Below, piece by piece: positions 32,954-40,754 of a stretch of DNA of 48,985 nt. Position numbers and translations under genes: made by a program. The DNA comes from UMGS1370 sp963557065 (GTDB lineage: Bacteria; Bacillota; Clostridia; Lachnospirales; Lachnospiraceae): NCBI GenBank assembly GCA_963557065.1, contig CAUWCT010000047.1, positions 1 to 48,985 of the forward strand, given 5' to 3'. The notes beneath the pieces are model-generated. The model was not told the origin of the DNA, searched no databases, and saw only the letters and a list, made by a program, of their open reading frames with translations. Numbering within the stretch: the first letter of the stretch is position 1; the number at the start of each line of letters is the position of its first letter.

Positions 32954-32982
32954 ATTTTAGCAAACTTAAATTAAAAAAGCAA
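32954..32982 (-). promoter_or_regulatory. Promoter of the membrane protein-queA-rluF unit
   Basis: On the minus strand TTGCTT (32982-32977) and TAAAAT (32959-32954) are 17 bases apart, 68 bases before the TTG start. Confidence 0.5.
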
Positions 32983-32994
32983 TAAAATTAGGAC

Positions 32995-33023
32995 TTGCAG
33001 AACTGGCAAAAATATAGTATGAT
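32995..33023 (+). promoter_or_regulatory. Promoter of the tRNA-Arg gene
   Basis: TTGCAG (32995-33000) and TATGAT (33018-33023) are 17 bases apart, and the tRNA begins at 33033, a spacing normal for tRNA genes. Confidence 0.6.
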
Positions 33024-33032
33024 ATAGGAGAT

Positions 33033-33104
33033 GCGTCTGTAGCTCAGTGGATAGAGCAATGGCCTCCGGAGCCGTGTGCGTAGGTTCGATTCCTATCAGA
33101 CGCA
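33033..33104 (+). tRNA. tRNA-Arg, anticodon CCG
   Basis: A complete cloverleaf can be drawn: acceptor GCGTCTG/CAGACGC, D stem GCTC/GAGC, anticodon stem ATGGC/GCCGT with loop CTCCGGA, T stem GTAGG/CCTAT with loop TTCGATT, discriminator A. The anticodon CCG reads the CGG arginine codon. No CCA is encoded (ATTC follows), so it must be added after transcription. Confidence 0.95.
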
Positions 33105-33200
33105 TTCTTTTTATCTTATGATTCTTTCTATTTCTGTTAAATTCTTACCTGTTTTCCTTTTCCCACTGCAGTTCCAGGCTTTTTATATTGTTTTTCAGCA

Positions 33201-33237
33201 ACAGGCGGGCAAGAAGATACATGGCTGAACTGTTACG
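33201..33237 (+). repeat. Dispersed hairpin repeat, copy 3 (partial)
   Basis: GGCGGGCAAGAAGATACATG, then GCTGAACTGTTACG, matches copies 1 and 2; the left hairpin arm is missing or degenerate (CAGCAACA precedes). It lies between tRNA-Arg and the DUF5688 gene. Confidence 0.65.
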
Positions 33238-33301
33238 TTTTTTCGCATGTCAGAACTGCGTTCGCAGCTTCTGCAAATATATCTAAGGAGGTATACTGTC
33301 T

Positions 33302-34228
33302 ATGGTATACGAAACATTTCTCAACCAAATCACATCTCACATTCAGCATGTCCTTTCAGACCGCTGCACTGTCCATCTGGAGCAGGTACGCAAAAACAAC
33401 GGCCTGGTGCTGGACGGCATCTGCATCCGAACGCCTGACGAACCGGTTGCTCCCACCATCTACTTAAATTCCTATTATGAGGCTTACCAAAACGGGCACA
33501 GTCTTGCAGAAATCTATGACCGGATTCTGGATGCCTATAAAAACAGAGGGTCTTTTTCCAACCTGGACATCCGCTTTTTTCAGGATTTTTCCAATCTGGA
33601 AGACAAAATCATTTTTCGGCTCATCAATGCCCATTCAAATCAGGAACTTTTGAAAACCATTCCTTCTCTTCCCTATCTGGACTTAGCTGTGGTGTTCTGC
33701 ATTTATCTTACAGATGATGCCAATACCCGGCAGATGACTGCTCTTATCCGAAATTCTCACTTAACAATCTGGGGAGTTTCCATCTCCCGTCTGGAACAAT
33801 GCGCCGAAAAAAATACGCCCCGTCTGTTTCTCCCATCTATTAAAAGCTTAAATGAAATGCTTGAGAATATTTCTCCTGAATCTCCGGTTTCCGAATCAGA
33901 AAAACCAGTCTGCGAGCTTCCCTTTTATGTACTTACCAGCCAAAACAATTTGTATGGAGCCGCCTGTATGCGATACCCCGGTGTATTAAAGGACTTCGCA
34001 GACCGCCAGAATACAGATCTTTTAATTCTGCCTTCCAGCATCCACGAAGTCCTGCTGACTGCTGACAGCCCGGATACCGATTACGAACTGTTAAGCAATA
34101 TGGTCCTGGAAATCAATCAGTCTGAGGTTTCTGTGGAGGATCGCCTGTCCAATCAGATTTACCGCTACTCCCGCAGGGATGACTGCGTTTCCATCGTGTC
34201 TCATGGTCCTGAATCAGTCGGAAAATAG
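33302..34228 (+). CDS. DUF5688-family protein
   Basis: A 308-residue soluble protein. The N-terminus (MVYETFLNQITSHIQHVL), the central YLNSYYEAYQNGHSLAEIYDRILDAY and the C-terminal LSNQIYRYSR fit the DUF5688 proteins that are frequent, often in several copies, in Lachnospiraceae. Function is unknown. GGAGG lies upstream of the ATG at 33302. The 3' end overlaps the convergent threonine/serine exporter subunit gene by 116 bases. No second DUF5688 gene is in the window. Family assignment is from memory of typical motifs. Confidence 0.8.
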   Translation: MVYETFLNQITSHIQHVLSDRCTVHLEQVRKNNGLVLDGICIRTPDEPVAPTIYLNSYYEAYQNGHSLAEIYDRILDAYKNRGSFSNLDIRFFQDFSNLEDKIIFRLINAHSNQELLKTIPSLPYLDLAVVFCIYLTDDANTRQMTALIRNSHLTIWGVSISRLEQCAEKNTPRLFLPSIKSLNEMLENISPESPVSESEKPVCELPFYVLTSQNNLYGAACMRYPGVLKDFADRQNTDLLILPSSIHEVLLTADSPDTDYELLSNMVLEINQSEVSVEDRLSNQIYRYSRRDDCVSIVSHGPESVGK

Positions 34229-34631
34229 AATCCATAATAAAAATCGCTACTGCGATTGCGCCTGCTATCTGCAGAGTTTCCACAAGATAATAGGTGGCCA
34301 GGCTTCTGCCGCTGCGAATCAGGTAAAATACGCACCGATAAATGGATGCCCCCGGAACTGCCGGAAGAATCCCGGCCACTAAAAATACCGTAACCGGAGC
34401 CTTAAACCATCTGGCAAATATATGGCTGATAAGGGCCACTACCAGGGTAGATGCAAACGCTGCTAAAATATTGGAGCCGCTCCACTGAACTGCCAGCAGA
34501 TAAACCAGCCAGCCAGCCCCGCCTACCACTCCGGCATCAACCAAATATCTCTTCGGCATTTCCAAAAGCAGGCCGAAACACACAACTGCCAAAAATGCCG
34601 AGATAGTCTGTACCACTGTCTGAACTGTCAT
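34113..34631 (-). CDS. Threonine/serine exporter, small subunit (ThrE_2, PF12821-like)
   Basis: A 172-residue membrane protein with about five helices, resembling the C-terminal half of ThrE; with the upstream partner it would form a split amino-acid exporter. Core motifs are SGSNILAAFASTLVVALISHI and AGILPAVPGASIYRCVFYLI. Its ATG overlaps the partner stop by four bases (ATGA). The last 35 or so residues (HETRWKRSHPCGSSGK onward) are hydrophilic and lie antisense to the end of the DUF5688 gene; the family usually ends before them. Confidence 0.87.
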   Translation of the reverse strand: MTVQTVVQTISAFLAVVCFGLLLEMPKRYLVDAGVVGGAGWLVYLLAVQWSGSNILAAFASTLVVALISHIFARWFKAPVTVFLVAGILPAVPGASIYRCVFYLIRSGRSLATYYLVETLQIAGAIAVAIFIMDSIFRLIQDHETRWKRSHPCGSSGKSDWTGDPPQKPQTD

Positions 34632-35437
34632 ACTCCCGCTCCTCCCGTCATTTTTCCAAATATGGTCATGGCTGTACCAATCCCCACTGCTACAGACAGT
34701 GCTACCACAAGGGCTTCCATCATACGGCTGGTTCCGGAAGAATAATCGCCGTTTAATATATCTCTAATCGCAGTCGTAAACGTTACACCGGGCACAAGAG
34801 GCATGATTGCACCAGTAATGACTGCATTGCCGTCCATTCCCGGAATCACCCAGTTCTCCACTGCCAGTGAAGCAAATCCCACTGCAAAGGCTCCCAGAGC
34901 ATTCATACAAAAATCGTTCAGGCGAACCTTCGCAGTAAGCAGGCACACAATCGCCAGAAAAATCCCTGCGATTCCCGCTCCCAGTCCTTCTTTCCAGGTT
35001 CCCCCTAAAAGCAGCGCAAAAAAGGCTGACACGCCAATGTATCCTACTGCCTTTGTGAAATCCCCATACTGGTTTTCTGTTTTAATCGTTTTTAATGTAT
35101 CCCTGGCCTCTGAAAGTCCCATTGCCTTCGCACAAAGCCTGCGGGAAACTTCATTTACCCGGCACACCCGGTTTAAGTTGGTAGAGCGGTTGCGAATCCG
35201 GCGCATTATGGTCAGGCTCTCCTTACCCGGTCTGTCCAGTGTCACAATCAGGCTGGTGCCAAGGGCCACATTTTCCGCCTGCCGTTTTGTGTCCATGGAA
35301 AGAATCCGTCCCACTGTGTCTTCTACCCGATATATTTCCGCACCGCTGACCAGCATAATTTCACCTGCCTCAACGGCTGTCTCTACCAATAATTTATCAT
35401 ATTCTAATTGTGCTGTTGGATTGTGTTCTTGTGTCAT
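34628..35437 (-). CDS. Threonine/serine exporter, large subunit (PF06738)
   Basis: A 269-residue protein with the cytoplasmic N-terminal domain and about five helices of the PF06738 family. Typical motifs: VETAVEAGEIMLVSGAEIYRVEDT, RIRNRSTNLNRV and GAIMPLVPGVTFTTAIRDIL. The ATG at 35437 overlaps the feoB stop by four bases and has AGGAAG upstream; a longer reading to 35566 has no support. It should export threonine or serine by the proton gradient together with the following gene. Confidence 0.9.
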   Translation of the reverse strand: MTQEHNPTAQLEYDKLLVETAVEAGEIMLVSGAEIYRVEDTVGRILSMDTKRQAENVALGTSLIVTLDRPGKESLTIMRRIRNRSTNLNRVCRVNEVSRRLCAKAMGLSEARDTLKTIKTENQYGDFTKAVGYIGVSAFFALLLGGTWKEGLGAGIAGIFLAIVCLLTAKVRLNDFCMNALGAFAVGFASLAVENWVIPGMDGNAVITGAIMPLVPGVTFTTAIRDILNGDYSSGTSRMMEALVVALSVAVGIGTAMTIFGKMTGGAGV

Positions 35438-37248
35438 AATAAACTTCCTATCTGGTAAATAAATACTGCAGCCGTCCAGGCGGCGGCCATCTGAAACGCA
35501 GCCAGCCTCAATGTCCATTTTGCAGACCCTGTCTCCCGCCTGATTACGGCAAGCGCTGCGATGCATGGTGTATAGAACAGGCAGAATGCCAGCATCGCGT
35601 ATACATTCTGTATTCCAAAACCGATTTCTTCTAATGCCATAGACAGCTGTATCTTCCCTGCCGGGGAATTAATATTGCTGATATGAAACAAAACCGCCAG
35701 ACTGGATACGACTACTTCTTTGGCAGATAATCCGGACAGCAGTGCAACTGCAATCTGCCAGTGTCCCAGTCCGCATGGAGCAAGAACCGGTTCTAAACAT
35801 GTTCCGATTTTCGCTGCAAAACTATGGGATACTTCTGCTGTCAGCCCGGCCGGTCCCAGATTTAACAATCCCCAGAGAATCACCGAGGCAAGAAAAATCG
35901 TTGTTCCTGCTTTGCTTAAGTAATCTCTTGTCTTTTCCCATCCATAGACAGCCACTGACCGCAGAGTGGGAATCCTGTATTCCGGCAGTTCAATCAGAAG
36001 ATCCGTTTCTGCTGTCTTCTCACCTCTGTGCAGAGTCATGGAAAGAAACACTGCTGTCAAAAGCCCTGCCAGATACAGGCAATAGGCTGCCGCCAGACGG
36101 TTTTCAGGAAAAAAGACTTCTCCAAACAGTATGTAAATGGGCAGTTTTGCAGAACATGACATAAATGGAATCATAAAAATCGTTTTCTTTTTATCTTCTT
36201 CACTTGAAAGGGTTCTGGCAGCCATAACTGCCGGTACACTGCAGCCAAAACCCAACAGCAGCGGAAGAAATGATTTTCCGGACAATCCCGCCGCACCCAT
36301 GATCTCATTCATAATATAGGCGACTCTGGCCATATATCCGCTGTCTTCCAGCACTGCCATTGCCAAAAACAGGACTGCAAGATTGGGAAGAAAACTTAAC
36401 ACCCCTCCCACTCCGGCAATGATTCCGTCTGTAATCAGGGATATTGCCCAGTCTGCTGTATGAATATCCTGCAAAACAGTCCTTGTAAGATCCGTAAACT
36501 GATTAAGACCTGTCTGAAACCAGTCCTTTACTCCATTTCCTACAGTAAATGTAAGCCAAAACAGAACTGCCATGACCGTCAGAAAAATCGGGATTCCCAA
36601 AACCGGGTGAACCAGATATCTGTCCAGTTTATCTGTAAAAGATGTTTGAGCGTTTTTAAACAGCAGACATTCTTCTGCGATTTTCTCAATAGGCGGATAC
36701 CCATGTTTTCTGCTGCCAAATCCGGCCCCACAGCCTGCCGGCATCCGGACTGCGGCTGCCTCTGCTGCCGTTTCTATCAGTACGTCCAGCCCCTGACGGT
36801 TTCTGGCAGAAATCGGGACAACCGGAATGTCTCCCAGCATCTTTGACAGCTTTTTCATATCAATGTTCATTCCCTTATTTTGAACCTCATCCATCATATT
36901 CAGCGCCAGCACCACCGGCCGGTTCTGCTTTAATAACTGAAGACTCAGATACAGGCTCCGTTCCAGCAAAGAAGCGTCCATAACATTGATAATCACATCT
37001 GCCTGGCCCCCGTCTAAAAATTGTTTTGCAGTACGCTCTTCTATTGTATAAGAATCCAGGCTGTAAATCCCCGGCAAATCAATTAGTTTAATCTCTTGTC
37101 CCTTCCAGTCAAACCTGCCTTCCATCCGTTCTACAGTAACGCCCGGCCAGTTGGCTGTTTTTAATTTTGCTCCGGTAAATGCATTAAACAAGGTTGTCTT
37201 TCCGCAATTTGGATTTCCTGCAAATCCCACTGTAAGGGAGTCTCTCAT
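35434..37248 (-). CDS. feoB: Ferrous iron transport protein B
   Basis: Takes up Fe2+ across the cytoplasmic membrane. 604 residues: an N-terminal G domain (GNPNCGKTT P-loop, WPGVTVERMEG switch, DLPGIYSL, NMMDE), a short linker, and two gate domains with about 11 helices (LLGFGCSVPAVMAAR, LSGLSAKEVVVSSLAVL). It is shorter than the E. coli protein, as in many Firmicutes. The ATG at 37248 overlaps the feoA stop (ATGA); an in-frame ATG at 37293 would lie inside feoA. Its own stop overlaps the threonine/serine exporter start. No Fur-like box is visible nearby. Confidence 0.96.
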   Translation of the reverse strand: MRDSLTVGFAGNPNCGKTTLFNAFTGAKLKTANWPGVTVERMEGRFDWKGQEIKLIDLPGIYSLDSYTIEERTAKQFLDGGQADVIINVMDASLLERSLYLSLQLLKQNRPVVLALNMMDEVQNKGMNIDMKKLSKMLGDIPVVPISARNRQGLDVLIETAAEAAAVRMPAGCGAGFGSRKHGYPPIEKIAEECLLFKNAQTSFTDKLDRYLVHPVLGIPIFLTVMAVLFWLTFTVGNGVKDWFQTGLNQFTDLTRTVLQDIHTADWAISLITDGIIAGVGGVLSFLPNLAVLFLAMAVLEDSGYMARVAYIMNEIMGAAGLSGKSFLPLLLGFGCSVPAVMAARTLSSEEDKKKTIFMIPFMSCSAKLPIYILFGEVFFPENRLAAAYCLYLAGLLTAVFLSMTLHRGEKTAETDLLIELPEYRIPTLRSVAVYGWEKTRDYLSKAGTTIFLASVILWGLLNLGPAGLTAEVSHSFAAKIGTCLEPVLAPCGLGHWQIAVALLSGLSAKEVVVSSLAVLFHISNINSPAGKIQLSMALEEIGFGIQNVYAMLAFCLFYTPCIAALAVIRRETGSAKWTLRLAAFQMAAAWTAAVFIYQIGSLL

Positions 37249-37463
37249 TCCGCTGTCTCTATCCCCTCTCCTATCAGGCGCCCTAATGCCCATCTGGATT
37301 CTCCTACCCTGATTATCAAAGTTCCGCTGTGTTTTCGGCTCTGCACCAACACCCTGGCATTCCTTTTGATCCCCAATGCCTCCAGACGTCTTTTTAAGGG
37401 CTCAGAAAGCCTTATATCCGTTATAACATACCGTCTTCCTGCCTGGCACTGACACAATTTCAT
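37245..37463 (-). CDS. feoA: FeoA-family ferrous iron transport protein
   Basis: A 72-residue SH3-like cytoplasmic protein that assists FeoB. It shows LSEPLKRRLEALGIKRNARVLVQS and a C-terminal RVGESRWALGRLIGEGI, the usual FeoA pattern. It starts 12 bases after the uvrB stop and overlaps feoB by four bases. Confidence 0.93.
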   Translation of the reverse strand: MKLCQCQAGRRYVITDIRLSEPLKRRLEALGIKRNARVLVQSRKHSGTLIIRVGESRWALGRLIGEGIETAE

Positions 37464-37475
37464 GTTTGTTCTCCA

Positions 37476-39530
37476 TTATTCCAAATCTAAAAGAGTTTTT
37501 TTCACTTCAATCATCCGATCCCGCAGTCTGGCCGCCTCTTCAAAATTCAGTTCCGCTGCTGCCTGATGCATTTTCTTTGTCAGTTCTTTTACCAGCTGGT
37601 TTAATTCCTTTTCATCCATAGATTCCGGTTCTTTCCTGAAATCCTTTTCAGATTCTGCAGCCGCTTTGGAAATGGCAATCAGATCCCTTACTGCTTTCTT
37701 AATCGTAGTAGGGGTGATGCCATGTTCTTCATTGTATTTTTGCTGAATCTTCCGGCGTCTGCCGGTTTCCTCTATGGCATTTCTCATGGAATCCGTAATC
37801 GTATCTGCATACATGATGACATGGCCTTCGCTGTTTCTTGCAGCGCGTCCGATGGTCTGGATAAGAGAGGTCTCGGATCGTAAAAATCCCTCTTTATCTG
37901 CATCCAGAATCGCTACCAGTGTAATCTCCGGAATATCAAGTCCTTCTCTGAGCAGATTGATTCCCACTAAAACATCAAAGACATCCAGACGCATATCCCG
38001 GATAATCTCCGCCCGCTCCAGGGTATCAATGTCAGAGTGCAGGTATTTGACGCGGATTCCTACTTCCCTCATGTAATCGGTTAAGTCCTCCGCCATTCGC
38101 TTCGTCAGCGTGGTAATCAGCACCTTATGATGTTTTTCTACTTCTTTGTTAACCTCTGAAATCAAATCATCGATCTGACCTTCTACCGGCCGCACAAAAA
38201 TTTCCGGGTCCAGCAGGCCCGTAGGCCGGATAATCTGCTCTACCCGCATCAGTTCGTGCTCGCTTTCATAGACCGAAGGAGTCGCGGAGACAAACATCAT
38301 CTGGTTAATTTTACTCTCAAACTCTGTAAAATTCAAGGGACGGTTATCCAGGGCAGACGGCAGGCGGAACCCATAGTCTACCAGAGTCCGTTTTCTGGAC
38401 TGATCTCCCGCATACATGCCCCGAACCTGTGGAAGGGTGATATGTGACTCATCCACAATAATCAGAAAATCATCCGGGAAATAGTCGATTAGGGTCCATG
38501 GCGGTTCTCCCGGCGCGGTTCCCGTTAAGTGGCGTGAATAATTTTCAATACCGGAACAAAATCCCGTCTCCCGCATCATTTCCACGTCAAAGTTGGTTCT
38601 CTCAGAAATCCTCTGAGCCTCCAGCAGTTTATCTTCACTCTTAAAAAAAGTGACCTGCTCTTTCATTTCCGCTAAAATGTTTTCTGTAGCAAGAAGCATC
38701 TTGTCTTTTGGGACTACATAGTGGGAAGCGGGAAATATTGCCACATGGCCCAGCTGCGCCTTGATCTCTCCGGTAACTGTGTCAATTTCCGTAATCCGGT
38801 CTACTTCATCGCCGAAAAACTCTATCCGGTATGCCTCATTTCCTGAATAGGCCGGGTAAATTTCCAGAGTATCCCCCCTTACCCGGAATGTCCCTCTCTT
38901 AAAGTCCATATCATTTCGGGCGTACTGGATGTCAATCAGCTTATGAATGACCTCGTCTCTGTCCTTTTCCATGCCGGGACGCAGGGAAATCACCATTTCC
39001 TTATAATCTATGGGGCTTCCCAGTCCATATATGCAGGATACGGACGCTACGATAATCACATCTTTTCTCTCAGACAATGCCGCTGTAGCAGAATGGCGCA
39101 GTTTGTCTATTTCATCATTGATGGCAGAGTCCTTTTCAATGTATGTGTCTGTAGAAGGAACATATGCCTCCGGCTGATAATAATCATAGTAACTTACAAA
39201 ATACTCCACCGCATTCTCCGGAAAGAACTCCTTGAACTCGCCGTAGAGCTGGGCGGCCAGGGTTTTATTGTGGGCAATGATAAGGGTGGGCTTTTGTAAC
39301 TGCTGGATGACGTTGGCCATGGTAAAGGTCTTGCCGGAACCTGTAACCCCCAGTAACGTCTCGAATTGATTGCCGTCTTTGAAGCCCTCTACCAGGGCCT
39401 CAATAGCCTGGGGCTGGTCGCCGGTGGGCTGAAATTCTGAGTGCAATTTGAAACCGGCGGCATTTTCGCCGGTTTCATGAGCAAAGAACTGGCTCTTGCC
39501 AGAGGATTGCGAGTGTCCTTGATTTTTCAT
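37476..39530 (-). CDS. uvrB: Excinuclease ABC subunit B
   Basis: The damage-verifying helicase of nucleotide excision repair. 684 residues: Walker A GVTGSGKTFTMANVI, the beta-hairpin region SYYDYYQPEAYVPSTDTYIEKD, helicase motifs (DESHITLPQ, GINLLREGLDIPE, QTIGRAARNSEGHV), and a C-terminal UVR domain (KKMHQAAAELNFEEAARLRD). About 25 extra residues precede the usual FKLHSEFQPTGDQPQAI start. The ATG is three bases after the VWA gene stop and its AGGAGG lies inside the last VWA codons, so the two are translationally linked. uvrA and uvrC are not in the window and no LexA box was seen directly upstream. Confidence 0.97.
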   Translation of the reverse strand: MKNQGHSQSSGKSQFFAHETGENAAGFKLHSEFQPTGDQPQAIEALVEGFKDGNQFETLLGVTGSGKTFTMANVIQQLQKPTLIIAHNKTLAAQLYGEFKEFFPENAVEYFVSYYDYYQPEAYVPSTDTYIEKDSAINDEIDKLRHSATAALSERKDVIIVASVSCIYGLGSPIDYKEMVISLRPGMEKDRDEVIHKLIDIQYARNDMDFKRGTFRVRGDTLEIYPAYSGNEAYRIEFFGDEVDRITEIDTVTGEIKAQLGHVAIFPASHYVVPKDKMLLATENILAEMKEQVTFFKSEDKLLEAQRISERTNFDVEMMRETGFCSGIENYSRHLTGTAPGEPPWTLIDYFPDDFLIIVDESHITLPQVRGMYAGDQSRKRTLVDYGFRLPSALDNRPLNFTEFESKINQMMFVSATPSVYESEHELMRVEQIIRPTGLLDPEIFVRPVEGQIDDLISEVNKEVEKHHKVLITTLTKRMAEDLTDYMREVGIRVKYLHSDIDTLERAEIIRDMRLDVFDVLVGINLLREGLDIPEITLVAILDADKEGFLRSETSLIQTIGRAARNSEGHVIMYADTITDSMRNAIEETGRRRKIQQKYNEEHGITPTTIKKAVRDLIAISKAAAESEKDFRKEPESMDEKELNQLVKELTKKMHQAAAELNFEEAARLRDRMIEVKKTLLDLE

Positions 39531-39533
39531 TTT

Positions 39534-40736
39534 CTATATTACCTCCTTGGTGTCCATAAAAGAGTTCTTCTGTAAATCCTGTCCTTTTAAAGAGCGTTCC
39601 AAAAGTTCCGGCAATTTTTCCGGACTGCATGCAAAACATGGAATCCCAAGTCCTGCCACCCTCTCTGCCATCTGCGCATCGTAATATGGTTTTCCTCCGT
39701 CTGCAATCGCCAGCAGGCATACCACTGTAACTTTGGACTCTTTCATTTCCTGAAGCCGTCTGAGAAGAGCCGCACGGTTTCCTCCCTCTTCCAGATCGGT
39801 AATCAGGAAAAACAGCGTTTTTTTAGGATTTTCGATAAACTGCTGGCAGTAGGCAACGGATTTGTTAATATCGGTTCCTCCTCCAAGCTGAAATCCAAAC
39901 AGTAAATCCACAGGGTCCTCGCATTTCTCTGTCAAATCCACAATGTTTGTATCAAATGCTACTACTCTGGTCCTGACAGACGCCATACTTGCCAAAATAC
40001 AGCTGATGATCGAAGAATAAATCACCGACACACCCATGGAACCGCTCTGATCAATATCCAAAATAATAGTATACTTATTGGCGGCAGTTGTGGACGTCCG
40101 GTCAAAAAAGTAAAAGTGATCCGGGATGATTTTCTTTAAATCGGGATTATAGTTTTTCAGTCCTCTTTTTATGGTATATGAAAAGTCAAGGGCGCTGGCA
40201 GAGGGAATGGGAGAATGCTGCCTTTTATTAACTGCTGCTGTAACCGCGCGGCGGATATCTGTCTCCAGCCGTTTATTAATCTCCTCTACAATTTTTTGAA
40301 TAAATTCCCGGACACTTTCTTTGGATCGTTTGGGGATCTGGTCTTTCAGCAGCAAAAGTGTGCTTGCCAGACTGACATCCGGTTCCAAATGTTCCAAAAG
40401 TTCCGGCTCTAACAAAAGCTGTTTTAATCCACATCGTTCCATGGCGTCTGCCTGCACGATTTTGACCAGATCCCTGTCAAACAAAGTACGTACATCCCCC
40501 AGCCATTTGGTAATCTGAGGATTGGAAGGACCGCTTCCCCCTTTGCTTCCAGACGAAGGACCTCCAAATCCTCCCTCCGAAGTGTGATTGTAAATTGCTG
40601 CCAGCGCCTGATCCATTAACATCTGTTCTTCTGTCAGCCCCCACTCCTGGCTCATGGAGGAAAAACGTCCCTGGCTCTGTGCCCCTAAAATCAAACGCCA
40701 CCGCCTGATTCGCTCCATTGTATCTTTCTGATCCAT
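39534..40736 (-). CDS. VWA/MIDAS protein of the MoxR-linked system
   Basis: A 400-residue cytoplasmic protein. An N-terminal helical part (about 1-200, with the Gly/Ser-rich linker EGGFGGPSSGSKGGSGP) is followed by a von Willebrand A domain with a complete metal site: D229-x-S231-x-S233 in DIDQSGSM, T288 in GGGTD and D314 in LITDLEE. VWA partners of MoxR ATPases act as metal-dependent adaptors that bring a target to the AAA+ ring. No signal peptide or membrane helix is present. It follows the DUF5682 gene by 18 bases and holds the uvrB ribosome-binding site in its last codons. Confidence 0.9.
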   Translation of the reverse strand: MDQKDTMERIRRWRLILGAQSQGRFSSMSQEWGLTEEQMLMDQALAAIYNHTSEGGFGGPSSGSKGGSGPSNPQITKWLGDVRTLFDRDLVKIVQADAMERCGLKQLLLEPELLEHLEPDVSLASTLLLLKDQIPKRSKESVREFIQKIVEEINKRLETDIRRAVTAAVNKRQHSPIPSASALDFSYTIKRGLKNYNPDLKKIIPDHFYFFDRTSTTAANKYTIILDIDQSGSMGVSVIYSSIISCILASMASVRTRVVAFDTNIVDLTEKCEDPVDLLFGFQLGGGTDINKSVAYCQQFIENPKKTLFFLITDLEEGGNRAALLRRLQEMKESKVTVVCLLAIADGGKPYYDAQMAERVAGLGIPCFACSPEKLPELLERSLKGQDLQKNSFMDTKEVI

Positions 40737-40754
40737 CTGCTGTTTTCCCTCCTT

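Noticed and set aside
33033..33301. Integration site at the tRNA-Arg 3' end
   Set aside because: No second copy of the tRNA 3' end, integrase gene or mobile cargo was found in the window; the adjacent repeat is the dispersed hairpin element.
34803..35462. Plus-strand open frame of 219 codons over the threonine/serine exporter gene
   Set aside because: Antisense shadow of the PF06738 protein; no recognisable motif.
37464..37475. Fur box or terminator between uvrB and feoA
   Set aside because: The gap is only 12 bases with neither a palindrome nor a hairpin.
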